Origin: Wagnerdoeblera sp046292685
Lineage (GTDB): Bacteria > Pseudomonadota > Alphaproteobacteria > Rhodobacterales > Rhodobacteraceae
Reading direction: 5' to 3'
NCBI RefSeq assembly: GCF_046292685.1
Contig: NZ_JBKBQM010000059.1
Coordinates: 1 to 17,845, forward strand
DNA: 17,845 nucleotides
Both the position numbers and the translations under genes were made by a program. This document shows positions 1 to 7,244 of this stretch, one piece after another (the stretch's first letter is position 1; each line of letters starts with the position of its first letter). Under the pieces are notes generated by a model, which saw nothing but the letters and a program-made list of their open reading frames with translations, ran no database searches and was not told the origin of the DNA.

Positions 1-18
1 CGGGGGCGGCAGCCCCCG
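1..18 (-). terminator. GC-rich hairpin downstream of the FzlA-like gene
   Basis: A perfect inverted repeat has 7-bp arms (CGGGGGC at 1-7, GCCCCCG at 12-18) and a 4-base loop. It begins about 10 bases past the stop codon of the minus-strand gene ending at 29. No T-run is visible, and the window edge cuts off whatever follows, so intrinsic termination cannot be shown. It could equally act as a 3' stabilising hairpin. The position and strength of the stem are seen; the function is inferred. Confidence 0.4.
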
Positions 19-28
19 CACCCCCGGC

Positions 29-694
29 TCAGAAATCGAGCACGCTGTAATGCTTGGCCGGCGGGCTGCCGGGCACCTGATCGGCCAGCAGCGACCGGAA
101 GCACGGCCGCGACTTGATCTTGGCATACCAGTCCTTGACCGCAACCTGCCGGTCCCAGTCCACATCCGACGCATAGTCGAGGCAGCTCAGATGCGCCGCT
201 GCGGCGAAATCGGCCAACGTCATCGTATCGCCGGCCAGCCAGCGGCGCTGATCCAGCAACCAGGCCATGTAATCCAGATGATACTTTATCCGGTTGGCCC
301 CTTCGCGGATCGCCTTGCCGTCGGGGTAGCCGGATTTCATCACCTTCTTGAGCAACCGCTCGTAGAGCAGATTGGTGGTCACCTCGTGGTGGAACTTGTC
401 GTCGAACCAGGCACACAGCCGCCGCACCTCGTAGCGCCGCATCGGGTCGCGCGGGATCAGTTGCGGCTCCGGCACCGTTTCGTCAAGGTATTCGCAGATC
501 GCCTGGCTCTCGCTCAGCACCCGCTCGCCCAGCCGCAGCACCGGCACCTTGCCGGCCGGGTTGCGCCGCAGCAGGTCGTGCCCCTGTTCCCAGTAGCGCT
601 CCTCGACCAGTTCCACCTCGATGCGCTTTTCGGCCAGCGTCAACCGCACCTTGCGGCAGAACGGCGAGAGCGGAAAATGGAACAGTCGGTTCAT
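29..694 (-). CDS. GST-fold protein, probable FtsZ-binding FzlA homologue
   Basis: This is a 221-residue protein with the glutathione S-transferase architecture. The N-terminal thioredoxin-like half carries SPFCRKVRL (10-18), GKVPVL (48-53) and SESQAICEYLDE (61-72); an all-helical half follows. Several traits match what I recall of alphaproteobacterial FzlA, a GST relative that binds FtsZ filaments and helps drive constriction: the segment around CAWFDDKFHHEV (94-105) and the conserved C-terminal tail ending HYSVLDF (215-221). If that is right, the role is in division rather than detoxification. The ATG at 694 is preferred because the reading frame upstream to 922 is arginine-rich, unlike GSTs, and runs antiparallel into the mtgA region. 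It is the last gene of a minus-strand run, 70 bases after mtgA. A plain GST of unknown substrate is the alternative. Confidence 0.8.
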   Translation of the reverse strand: MNRLFHFPLSPFCRKVRLTLAEKRIEVELVEERYWEQGHDLLRRNPAGKVPVLRLGERVLSESQAICEYLDETVPEPQLIPRDPMRRYEVRRLCAWFDDKFHHEVTTNLLYERLLKKVMKSGYPDGKAIREGANRIKYHLDYMAWLLDQRRWLAGDTMTLADFAAAAHLSCLDYASDVDWDRQVAVKDWYAKIKSRPCFRSLLADQVPGSPPAKHYSVLDF

Positions 695-764
695 GCACGT
701 CGGATCCTGCAAGGGCAGGCCTTTCTTGCACCGCCCCCCGGCGGAATTCAACCCGCCCCGCGCG

Positions 765-1514
765 TCAGCCGGACTCGAAGCAGGCCGCGCGTCCATCGCG
801 GCGGATGGTTTCGGCACCGTCCACGATGCGGGCAGTGCGTGCGCGCTGTGCCGCGGTCGGGCGTGCGGCGCTGCGCGCCTTGGGGTTGGGCAGCACCATC
901 GCCAACCGGGCGGCCTGCACATCGCTCAACGCCGAGGCCGGAACCTTGAAATAATGCTGCGCCGCCGCCTGCACGCCGAACACGCCTTCGTCGAATTCGG
1001 CGACGTTCATGTAGACTTCGAGGATCCGCCGCTTGGACCAGAACAGCTCCACCACCGGGGTCAGCACCGCCTCCAGTGCCTTGCGCGTCCAGGTGCGGTC
1101 GTGCCAGAGAAACACGTTCTTGACCACCTGCTGCGTGATGGTCGAGGCACCGCGCGTGGCGCCTTGATCCAGCGCCTGCCGGATCGCGCCCATGTCGAAG
1201 CCCCAGTGCAGGCAATAGTTGGCATCCTCGGCCGCCACGACCGAACGCGCCATCACCGGCGCGATGTCCGACCAAGCGACCCATTCCTGCCGGATCTCGC
1301 CCAGGCGATGCGCCTCGGCCCGCATGTAGATGCCCCGCGGCGGGTTGACGACCGACAGCAGCATCACCCAGGCCAGCGTCAGCACCACCCCGCCGGCAAC
1401 CGCACGCGCCGCCCAGAACAGCCCGCGCCGCCAGCGCGGCCGCCGGGGTGCAGGCGGCGCGTCCTCGGCGGCCTTGCGGCTGCGGGGTTTCTTCGGGGCG
1501 TTTGCATGGGCCAT
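765..1514 (-). CDS. mtgA: Monofunctional peptidoglycan glycosyltransferase MtgA
   Basis: A 249-residue member of glycosyltransferase family 51. It polymerises lipid II into glycan strands at the periplasmic face of the inner membrane and has no transpeptidase domain. A basic, proline-rich cytoplasmic tail (1-33) leads into one membrane anchor (about 36-56). The family motifs follow in order: the VVAAEDANYCLHWGFD block with the probable catalytic Glu96 (92-107), GASTITQQVVKNVFL (123-137), and the RKALEAVLTPVVELFWSKRR/LEVYMNVAEF block (144-174). Length is normal for MtgA. The start at 1514 (MAHANAP) is chosen over the ATG-type codon six residues upstream because the extra residues add nothing recognisable; this choice is not certain. 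It lies 59 bases after mcd and 70 bases before the FzlA-like gene, both on the same strand. Confidence 0.92.
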   Translation of the reverse strand: MAHANAPKKPRSRKAAEDAPPAPRRPRWRRGLFWAARAVAGGVVLTLAWVMLLSVVNPPRGIYMRAEAHRLGEIRQEWVAWSDIAPVMARSVVAAEDANYCLHWGFDMGAIRQALDQGATRGASTITQQVVKNVFLWHDRTWTRKALEAVLTPVVELFWSKRRILEVYMNVAEFDEGVFGVQAAAQHYFKVPASALSDVQAARLAMVLPNPKARSAARPTAAQRARTARIVDGAETIRRDGRAACFESG

Positions 1515-1573
1515 GACCGCCATCCAGACCACGGCGCGCCCCGCGGCGTCAAGCGCAAGCGGTCGCGCAGGCG

Positions 1574-3250
1574 TCAGTCCAGCAGACGCCGGGCGATCAC
1601 CTGCGCCTGAATCTCGCCGGCCCCTTCAAAGATGTTCAGGATGCGGGCGTCGCACAGGATGCGGCTGATCTGGTATTCCAGCGCAAAGCCGTTGCCGCCA
1701 TGGATCTGCAGCGCATTGTCGGCCGCAGCCCAGGCGACGCGGGCCCCCAGCAGCTTGGCCATGCCGGCCTCCAGGTCGCAGCGCTTGTCATGGTCCTTCT
1801 GCCAGGCGCTGAAATAGGTCAGTTGCCGCGCCACCATGATTTCCACCGCCATCATCGCCAGCTTGTCGGCCACGCGCGGGAAGTGGATCAGCGCCTTGCC
1901 GAACTGCACGCGGTCCTCGGCATATTTCATGCCCACTTCCAGCGCGTTCTGCGCCACTCCTATGGCCCGCGCCGCCGTCTGGATGCGGGCCGATTCGAAG
2001 GTCTGCATCAGTTGCTTGAAGCCCTGCCCCTCGACCCCGCCCAGAAGGTTCTCGCCCTTGACGCGGAACCCGTCGAAGTTGACGATATATTCCTTCATGC
2101 CGCGGTAACCCAGCACCTCGATTTCGCCACCCGACAGGCCGGGATCGACAAAGGGCTTGTCATCCGTTCCCGGCGTCTTTTCAGCCAGGAACATCGACAG
2201 GCCGCGATAATCGGTGGTGCCTTCGATGCTGCGCGCCAGCACCGTCATCACATGGGTGCGGGCGGCATGGGTGATCCAGGTCTTGTTGCCGGTGATGACC
2301 CAGTCATCCCCATCGCGCCGCGCCCGCGTGCGCAGGCTGCCGAGGTCGGAGCCGGTGTTGGGTTCGGTGAACACCGCCGTGGGCAGGATTTCGCCCGACG
2401 CGAGGCCCGGCAGCCATTTTGCCTTCTGCTCGGGCGTGCCGCCGCACAGAATCAGTTCCGCCGCAATCTCGCTGCGCGTGCCGAGGCTGCCCACGCCGAT
2501 ATAGCCGCGGCTCAATTCCTCGGACACCACGACCATGCTGGCCTTCGACAGGCCAAGCCCGCCGAATTCCTCGGGGATGGTCAGGCCGAAGACGCCCAGC
2601 TCGGCCAGCTCGGCGATGATCTCCATCGGGATCAGTTCGTCCTTCAGGTGCCATTCGTGGGCGTGGGGCACCACCTTGTCATCGGCAAAGCGGCGGAACT
2701 GGTCGCGGATCATTTCCAGCTCGTCATCCAGCCCGCTGGCGCCAAAGGTCGCGCGGCCGTGATTGTCGCGCATCAGCGCAACCAGCCGTGCCCGGGCGGC
2801 GGGCGTGTTGCCTGCCATCAGCGCCACGACCGCCGGGGTGGCAAAGGCCGCCATGTCGGCGGCCGTCAGCCCCATGTCGGCCGGGCGCAGGATCTCGCCC
2901 TGGTTCATCGGCAGGCCGCCTGCGATCTGGCACAGATATTCGCCACAGCCGATCTGCAGGATCAGCGCCTCCATCTCGCCGAACCGACCGGCCTCGTCCA
3001 GCCGCGCCGCCCAGGCCTGCATCTGGCGCAACGCCTCGACGTAAGTGGCAAGCCAGGCCAGCCCATGCGCCATGCGCTGATGCTGTTCCAGCGCACCGGC
3101 GCTGATCTTGCCACCCACAGTGACCGTTTCGCGCAACCGTTCCGTGGCGGTTGCCAGCAGCGTGCCTGCGGGCGCGAGCGCCTGCTCGGCAAGGCCGGTC
3201 AGACCGGAAAGAAGTGCGGAAGCGGGCATGTCCTGGCCATCGTGCGGCAT
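1574..3250 (-). CDS. mcd: (2S)-methylsuccinyl-CoA dehydrogenase
   Basis: A 558-residue flavin-dependent acyl-CoA dehydrogenase, much longer than the usual 380-400 residues because of an N-terminal extension of about 170 residues. Such an extension is typical of Mcd, which oxidises (2S)-methylsuccinyl-CoA to mesaconyl-CoA in the ethylmalonyl-CoA pathway for acetate and C1 assimilation. The canonical part begins near LDDELEMIRDQFRRFADD (174-191). It shows GVFGLTIPEEFGGLGLS (219-235), the FAD/substrate segment TAVFTEPNTGSDLGSL (291-306) and WVITGNKTWITHA (317-329). The C-terminal ARILNIFEGAGEIQAQV carries the probable catalytic base Glu542. The ATG at 3250 follows a strong GAGGAGAG ribosome binding site. 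No ccr, ecm or mcl genes are in the window, so the pathway assignment rests on family resemblance. Another long-chain acyl-CoA dehydrogenase is the main alternative. Confidence 0.85.
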   Translation of the reverse strand: MPHDGQDMPASALLSGLTGLAEQALAPAGTLLATATERLRETVTVGGKISAGALEQHQRMAHGLAWLATYVEALRQMQAWAARLDEAGRFGEMEALILQIGCGEYLCQIAGGLPMNQGEILRPADMGLTAADMAAFATPAVVALMAGNTPAARARLVALMRDNHGRATFGASGLDDELEMIRDQFRRFADDKVVPHAHEWHLKDELIPMEIIAELAELGVFGLTIPEEFGGLGLSKASMVVVSEELSRGYIGVGSLGTRSEIAAELILCGGTPEQKAKWLPGLASGEILPTAVFTEPNTGSDLGSLRTRARRDGDDWVITGNKTWITHAARTHVMTVLARSIEGTTDYRGLSMFLAEKTPGTDDKPFVDPGLSGGEIEVLGYRGMKEYIVNFDGFRVKGENLLGGVEGQGFKQLMQTFESARIQTAARAIGVAQNALEVGMKYAEDRVQFGKALIHFPRVADKLAMMAVEIMVARQLTYFSAWQKDHDKRCDLEAGMAKLLGARVAWAAADNALQIHGGNGFALEYQISRILCDARILNIFEGAGEIQAQVIARRLLD

Positions 3251-3415
3251 GGCGACTCTCCTCGGAAACTGCTGGGCCGGGGATACGGCCTTTGCAGGTG
3301 CAGCGCAATAATAATTCAATGCTCGCAGTCGTCCAGCAGGAAAATGTCGTGCGCATTTTGCCCGTGCAGCGCCCATCGGGCTGAGCTATGGCTGCCGCCG
3401 ACGGGGAGATACGGT
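3251..3415. promoter_or_regulatory. Divergent promoter region between mcd and the TauE-like gene
   Basis: This 165-base spacer separates divergently transcribed genes and is clearly more AT-rich than its surroundings around 3305-3360. For mcd, a good -10-like hexamer TATTAT reads on the minus strand at 3308-3313. The -35 position 17 bases upstream (CTGGAC) matches the sigma-70 consensus poorly, which suggests an activator. A TTGC/GCAA inverted pair lies at 3292-3295 and 3305-3308, just downstream of that -10. For the plus-strand gene I see no convincing -35/-10 pair. Only the AT-rich character and the hexamer are observed; promoter function is inferred. Confidence 0.4.
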
Positions 3416-4183
3416 ATGGACATCCTGTTTGGCGGCTTGCCCGCATGGGCGTTCTGGACGGCTTGCGCGGTGGCGCTGGGGGCGGGGTTCGTCAAGGGCG
3501 CCATCGGGTTTGCCATGCCGCTCATCATGATGTCGGCCTTCGGGTCGTTCATGCCGCCCGATCTGGCCCTGGCGGGGCTGATTCTTTCCACGGTGACCAC
3601 CAACGTGCACCAGGCGCTGCGCGATGGCTGGGGGCCGGCCCGCGATGCCGCCTGGAAATACCGCCGGATGATCGCCATGATCGTGGTGGGCATCGTGGTT
3701 ACCGCGCCCTTGGTGCCCTATCTGCCGCAGCGCGTGCTGATGGGTTTGCTGGGCGTGCCGGTGCTGGCCTTTGCGCTGGTGCAGATCGCCGGGGTTCCGC
3801 TGAAGCTGAAGCTGGAACACCAGACACGGGCGGAATACGGGCTGGGCATCGTCGGCGGGCTTTACGGCGGGGTTTCGGGGATCTGGGGGCCGCCGGTGAT
3901 TGTCTATCTGCTGTCGATCGGCGCCGGTAAGGCCGAGACCGTCCGTGTGCAAGGCGTGACCTTTCTGCTGGGGGCGGTGGTGCTGATGGGGGCGCACCTG
4001 AATTCGGGCGTGCTGAACGCGGTGTCCTTGCCGTTTTCGGCCGCGCTGGTGGTGCCGGCGGCGCTGGGCATGTGGCTTGGGTTCCTGTTGCAGGACCGTC
4101 TCGACCCGGCCCGCTTTCGCCGCTGGACGCTGATCCTGCTGGCGCTGACGGCGCTGAACCTTTTGCGCAAGGCGGTGATGTGA
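3416..4183 (+). CDS. TauE/SafE-family membrane permease
   Basis: A 255-residue, strongly hydrophobic protein of the TauE/SafE (sulfite exporter/DUF81) family. These proteins move small anions such as sulfite, sulfoacetate or other organic acids across the inner membrane. About seven to eight membrane segments are visible. The two internal repeats of the family are marked by GAGFVKGAIGFAMPLIMMSAF near the N-terminus (22-42) and GGLYGGVSGIWGPPVIVYLLS in the middle. The ATG at 3416 is placed by a GGGGAG ribosome binding site 7 bases upstream. The frame is open far upstream, but that is antisense to mcd. The substrate cannot be read from the sequence. Its partner, the alpha/beta hydrolase, starts 12 bases after its stop. 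Confidence 0.88.
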   Translation: MDILFGGLPAWAFWTACAVALGAGFVKGAIGFAMPLIMMSAFGSFMPPDLALAGLILSTVTTNVHQALRDGWGPARDAAWKYRRMIAMIVVGIVVTAPLVPYLPQRVLMGLLGVPVLAFALVQIAGVPLKLKLEHQTRAEYGLGIVGGLYGGVSGIWGPPVIVYLLSIGAGKAETVRVQGVTFLLGAVVLMGAHLNSGVLNAVSLPFSAALVVPAALGMWLGFLLQDRLDPARFRRWTLILLALTALNLLRKAVM

Positions 4184-4195
4184 TGGGGTGATGCC

Positions 4196-4978
4196 ATGCT
4201 GAACGTGCTGACCTACGGCGACCACAGCGGCGTGCCGGTGCTGATCGTGCACGGGTTGTTCGGATCGGGGCGGAACTGGGGCGCCATCGCGCGGCGCCTG
4301 GGCACAAGCCGCCCGGTGATCGCGGTCGACATGCGCAACCACGGCGATTCGCCGCGCTTTGCCACCCAGAGCTACGCCGACATGGCGGCCGATCTGGCCG
4401 AGGTGATCGCCGCACATGGCGAGCAGGCGGATGTGATGGGGCATTCGATGGGCGGCAAGGCCGCCATGATGCTGGCTTTGACCCACCCCGAACGGGTGCG
4501 GCGGCTGATCGTGGCCGACATCGCGCCGGTGGCCTACGGCCACACGCAGGTGCAGCACATCCATGCCATGCGCGCGCTGGACCTGACCGGGCTGAACGCC
4601 CGCTCCGAGGCCGACCGCCGCTTCGCCGCGACCGTGCCCGACCCGGCGTTGCGCGCGTTCTTCCTGCAATCGCTGGACCTCAAGTCCGACCCGCCGCGCT
4701 GGAAGCTGAACCTCGATGCGCTGGAGGCGGAAATGCCCGCCATCGTCGGCTGGCCCGACCCGCCCGGCACCTACGACGGCCCGACGCTGTTCCTGTCGGG
4801 CGCGCTGTCGGATTACGTGCGGCCGGAACACCGCGCGGCGATCCTGCGGCAGTTTCCGCATGCACGCTTTGCCCGCATCCCCGGCGCGGGCCACTGGCTG
4901 CACGCCGACCGCCCACGCGAGTTCGAAGCCGCGGTCGCCACCTGGCTGGATGCGACCGACCCGGGCGTCAGTTCGTGA
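4196..4978 (+). CDS. Alpha/beta-fold hydrolase, YbfF-like esterase
   Basis: A 260-residue alpha/beta hydrolase resembling the acyl-CoA esterase YbfF of enterobacteria. The oxyanion-hole segment HGLFGSGRNWGAIARRL lies at 19-35, and DMRNHGDSP at 45-53 is typical of this branch. The nucleophile elbow GHSMGGK places Ser84 at the active site. The triad is probably completed by Asp206 (LSGALSDYVRP) and His233 (GAGHWLHAD). There is no signal peptide, so it should act in the cytoplasm. It begins 12 bases after the TauE-like gene and is probably cotranscribed with it; the ribosome binding site is weak, so translational coupling is plausible. Its last 11 bases overlap the end of the converging ChaN-like gene. 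The natural ester or thioester substrate is unknown. Confidence 0.88.
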   Translation: MLNVLTYGDHSGVPVLIVHGLFGSGRNWGAIARRLGTSRPVIAVDMRNHGDSPRFATQSYADMAADLAEVIAAHGEQADVMGHSMGGKAAMMLALTHPERVRRLIVADIAPVAYGHTQVQHIHAMRALDLTGLNARSEADRRFAATVPDPALRAFFLQSLDLKSDPPRWKLNLDALEAEMPAIVGWPDPPGTYDGPTLFLSGALSDYVRPEHRAAILRQFPHARFARIPGAGHWLHADRPREFEAAVATWLDATDPGVSS

Positions 4979-5771
4979 AGACCCCGCAAGGGTCAGGGCG
5001 CGGCTGCGGTGCTGTCACCACCCACAGGTCGAAGGGCGCATCGGGTCCGGGGTCTGCCTCCAGCTGGCCCACGGCCAGCACCCGCAGGCCAGGCGCCGCC
5101 ACCGACAGCGCGGCCGGAATACCCTGATCCTTGCGCACATGGCCGGTTCCGGTGATCACCGCGACCGGGCCGCCGGTCGCCGCCATCGCCTGCACCACGG
5201 CCCGCGCCAGCGCCGCATCGCGCAGGCGCTGCGCCTCGACCATGCCGGGCAGCATGGTGTCGGGCAAGGCGCCGCAATGCGCCTGCTGCTGCAAGGCTTC
5301 GCGCGCGGCCTGATCGGCGGGCTCCAGCGCCCGATCCAGCCCGTAACGCGCGGCATCGGGCCCGAAGGCAGCCGCCGCCCCCGAAACAAAGGCCGAACGC
5401 ACCTGATCGCGCGGCAAGGCGGCGCCGAACACCTGCGCCTCGGGCGCTGCCAGAAAGATCGGGTGATACATGGCAAAATCGGGCCAGCCAGAGGTTTCCC
5501 ACCGCAAGGCTGCCGCCAGCGCCGCAGGATCGTTCCGCAAGGCGGGGGTGACCAAGGCCGCCTGCTCGGGGCTCAGCATCTCGAACACCAGCGCCCGGGG
5601 GCGCAGCGCCGCCACCGCTTCGGCCTGGACGCGGTGGTGTTCGGCGTTGTCATGCACCTCGCCCAGCAGCACGACCGGCCAGCCGGCGAGGGCGCCGGGC
5701 AGATCGGCCGGGGCAATCGGCGCCGCCGCCACGGGCAGCACCGACACCATCAAGGCCAGCAGCGCCCTCAC
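4968..5771 (-). CDS. ChaN-family protein, probably periplasmic
   Basis: A 267-residue member of the ChaN family, whose characterised member is a haem-binding lipoprotein linked to iron regulation. The family motifs are present: LLGEVHDNAEHH (35-46, with Glu38, His40, His45 and His46), FEMLSPEQ (63-70), QAHCGALPDTMLPGMVEAQRLRDA (163-186), and GTGHVRKDQGIP (208-219). The first 17 residues form a signal peptide ending AAA, with no lipobox cysteine, so this copy should be soluble in the periplasm rather than a lipoprotein. The GTG start at 5771 shares bases with the rpoH stop (GTGA), which points to translational coupling. An ATG seven codons later would leave a weak signal peptide. Its 3' end overlaps the converging hydrolase gene by 11 bases. 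Ligand binding is inferred from the family. Confidence 0.8.
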   Translation of the reverse strand: MRALLALMVSVLPVAAAPIAPADLPGALAGWPVVLLGEVHDNAEHHRVQAEAVAALRPRALVFEMLSPEQAALVTPALRNDPAALAAALRWETSGWPDFAMYHPIFLAAPEAQVFGAALPRDQVRSAFVSGAAAAFGPDAARYGLDRALEPADQAAREALQQQAHCGALPDTMLPGMVEAQRLRDAALARAVVQAMAATGGPVAVITGTGHVRKDQGIPAALSVAAPGLRVLAVGQLEADPGPDAPFDLWVVTAPQPRPDPCGVFTN

Positions 5772-6646
5772 AGCAGGAAGTGGCGCACCTCGCGCGACTG
5801 GTCCTCCAGCGCACGACGCATCTTGGCAAAGGCGGCCGCCTCGAGCTGGCGCACCCGTTCCTTGGAAAGGCCCAGCTCCTCGCCCAGCGACTCAAGTGTG
5901 CGCGGGTCGTCGCGCAACTTGCGTTCGGCCACGATGAACCGCTCGCGCGGGCTCAACCGTTCCAGCGCCGAAGCCAGCCATCCGCGCAGATGTGCCGTAT
6001 CGTGGCGGTTCTCGACGATCTCGGCCGCCTGTGTGCCCTCGTCCTCCAGCACGTCGATCCATTCGCGCCCGTCTTCGTCCGACGACTGCATGGCATTAAG
6101 CGAAAAGTCCGTGCCCGACAACCGCCCGTCCATCATCTCCACATCCGCCAGCGGCACGCCCAGATCGGCAGCGATCATCTGGCGCAGCTGGTGGCCATCC
6201 AGCGCTTCGCCGCGCTGCGACGCCTCGCGCTCGATCCGGGCCTGAACGCGCCGCATGTTGAAGAACAGCGCCTTCTGGCTGGAGGTGGACCCGGTGCGCA
6301 CCATCGACCAGTTGCGCATCACGTAGTCCTGGATGCTCGCCTTGATCCACCACACGGCATAGGTGGAAAAGCGCACGCCGCGATCGGGGTCGAACTTGTC
6401 GGCCGCCTTCATCAGGCCAAGGCTGGCTTCCTGGATCAGGTCGTTCATCGGCGCGCCATAACGGCGGAACTTGGCCGCCATCGAAATCGCCAGCCGCATG
6501 TAGGCGGTAATCAGCCGGTGCAGCGCCTGTTCATCGCGCTGGTCGCGCCAGGCATAGGCCAGCGCAAGCTCGGTTTCCGCATCCAGCATTTCCGCCTTCA
6601 TCGCTTGGCGGGACAATTTCAGATCGGTATAGCCATCCAACGCCAT
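5768..6646 (-). CDS. rpoH: RpoH-family sigma factor, RpoHII type
   Basis: A 292-residue sigma-70-family factor of the RpoH group, directing RNA polymerase to stress promoters. Region 2 is clear: LIQEASLGLMKAADKFDP (70-87) and RFSTYAVWWIKASIQDYVMR (92-111). The RpoH box QKALFFNMRR lies at 124-133, and region 4.2 has LGLSKERVRQLEAAAFAKMRR (258-278). The form RFSTYAVWW...RNWSMVRTGSTSSQKALFFN resembles RpoHII of Rhodobacter (photo-oxidative and singlet-oxygen response). RpoHI, as I recall it, reads RLATYAMWW...RSWSLVKLGTTSAQKKLFFN instead. The ATG at 6646 follows a GGGGG ribosome binding site. A longer frame to 6694 is rejected because it would begin upstream of the predicted transcript start. 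It is divergent from cobU and coupled to the ChaN-like gene downstream. Confidence 0.93.
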   Translation of the reverse strand: MALDGYTDLKLSRQAMKAEMLDAETELALAYAWRDQRDEQALHRLITAYMRLAISMAAKFRRYGAPMNDLIQEASLGLMKAADKFDPDRGVRFSTYAVWWIKASIQDYVMRNWSMVRTGSTSSQKALFFNMRRVQARIEREASQRGEALDGHQLRQMIAADLGVPLADVEMMDGRLSGTDFSLNAMQSSDEDGREWIDVLEDEGTQAAEIVENRHDTAHLRGWLASALERLSPRERFIVAERKLRDDPRTLESLGEELGLSKERVRQLEAAAFAKMRRALEDQSREVRHFLL

Positions 6647-6685
6647 GACAACCCCCTTGGACCTTTCAGCGGTCTTTTGCCCAAG

Positions 6686-6713
6686 GATACGCACGCCGAT
6701 GCCGACCGGATCA
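6686..6713 (-). promoter_or_regulatory. RpoE-type (ECF11-like) promoter of rpoH
   Basis: On the minus strand the sequence reads TGATCC (6708-6713), a 16-base spacer, then CGTATC (6686-6691), with the rpoH ATG 40 bases beyond. TGATCC followed by CGTA at this spacing matches what is known of promoters of Rhodobacter RpoE, the singlet-oxygen ECF sigma factor, and rpoHII is an established RpoE target there. I checked by eye over a dozen other TGATCC sites in the window, on both strands, and none has CGTA at the same distance. The -35 box lies inside codons 4-5 of the divergent cobU, and the -10 box overlaps the cobU ribosome binding site. Direct RpoE control is inferred. Confidence 0.72.
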
Positions 6714-7244
6714 CACTTGCCGCACCTGAGTTTCGTGACCGGCGGCGCGCGGTCGGGAAAGTCGCGCTTTGCCGAAGGCCTGGTCCGTTCCGGCGCCGCG
6801 CCCTACACTTACATCGCCACCGCCGAAGCCTGGGACGACGAGATGCGCGAGCGCATCGCCCGCCACAGGGCCGACCGCGGCGACGGGTGGCAAACCGTCG
6901 AGGCGCCGCTCGACCTTGCGGCGGCGCTGGCACAGGTCGGGCGCGGCACGGTGCTGGTCGATTGCGCGACGCTCTGGCTTTCGAACCACCTGCTGGCCGG
7001 ACACGATCTGGCACAGGAAACCGCGCGGCTGCTGGCGGCGTTGGCCGCCTGCGCCGTGCCCGTCGTGGTCGTTTCGAACGAGGTCGGCTGGGGCATCGTG
7101 CCGGAAAACGCGCTGGCCCGGGCGTTTCGCGATGCGCAAGGCCGGCTGAACCAGCAGATCGCGGCCGAAGCCGCGCTGGCGGTTGCCGTGATCGCGGGTT
7201 TGCCGCTGGTGCTGAAGGGCAGCTTGCCGGCGGGGCCGGCATGA
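6699..7244 (+). CDS. cobU: Adenosylcobinamide kinase/guanylyltransferase CobU (CobP)
   Basis: A 181-residue bifunctional enzyme of late cobalamin assembly. It phosphorylates adenosylcobinamide and then transfers GMP to give adenosyl-GDP-cobinamide. The P-loop TGGARSGKS lies at 14-22. The region RIARHRADRGDGW (52-64) carries the histidine that is guanylylated in the family, probably His56. VDCATLWLSNHL (87-98) and VSNEVGWGIVPE (125-136) are conserved family blocks. The ATG at 6699 has an AAGGA ribosome binding site 11 bases upstream. A longer frame from 6645 would overlap the rpoH start codon and adds residues not found in the family. It is fused by an ATGA overlap to the phosphatase gene. No cobalamin riboswitch is visible upstream, where only 52 bases separate it from rpoH. 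Confidence 0.93.
   Translation: MPTGSHLPHLSFVTGGARSGKSRFAEGLVRSGAAPYTYIATAEAWDDEMRERIARHRADRGDGWQTVEAPLDLAAALAQVGRGTVLVDCATLWLSNHLLAGHDLAQETARLLAALAACAVPVVVVSNEVGWGIVPENALARAFRDAQGRLNQQIAAEAALAVAVIAGLPLVLKGSLPAGPA

Noticed and set aside
3292..3308. TTGC/GCAA inverted pair as a specific regulator site for mcd
   Set aside because: The arms are only 4 bases, a frequent chance occurrence, and I cannot tie it to a named regulator with confidence.
1700..3415. Long plus-strand open frame running into the TauE-like gene
   Set aside because: It is antisense to mcd and reads as His/Arg/Gln-rich low-complexity sequence. This is typical of the opposite strand of high-GC genes. The real gene starts at 3416 behind a good ribosome binding site.
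4716..6245. 509-codon plus-strand open frame
   Set aside because: It is out of frame with the hydrolase and antisense to the ChaN-like gene and rpoH, with shadow-type composition.
6647..6698. Possible cobalamin riboswitch before cobU
   Set aside because: Only 52 bases separate the cobU and rpoH starts, far too short for a B12 riboswitch, and no B12-box-like sequence was seen.
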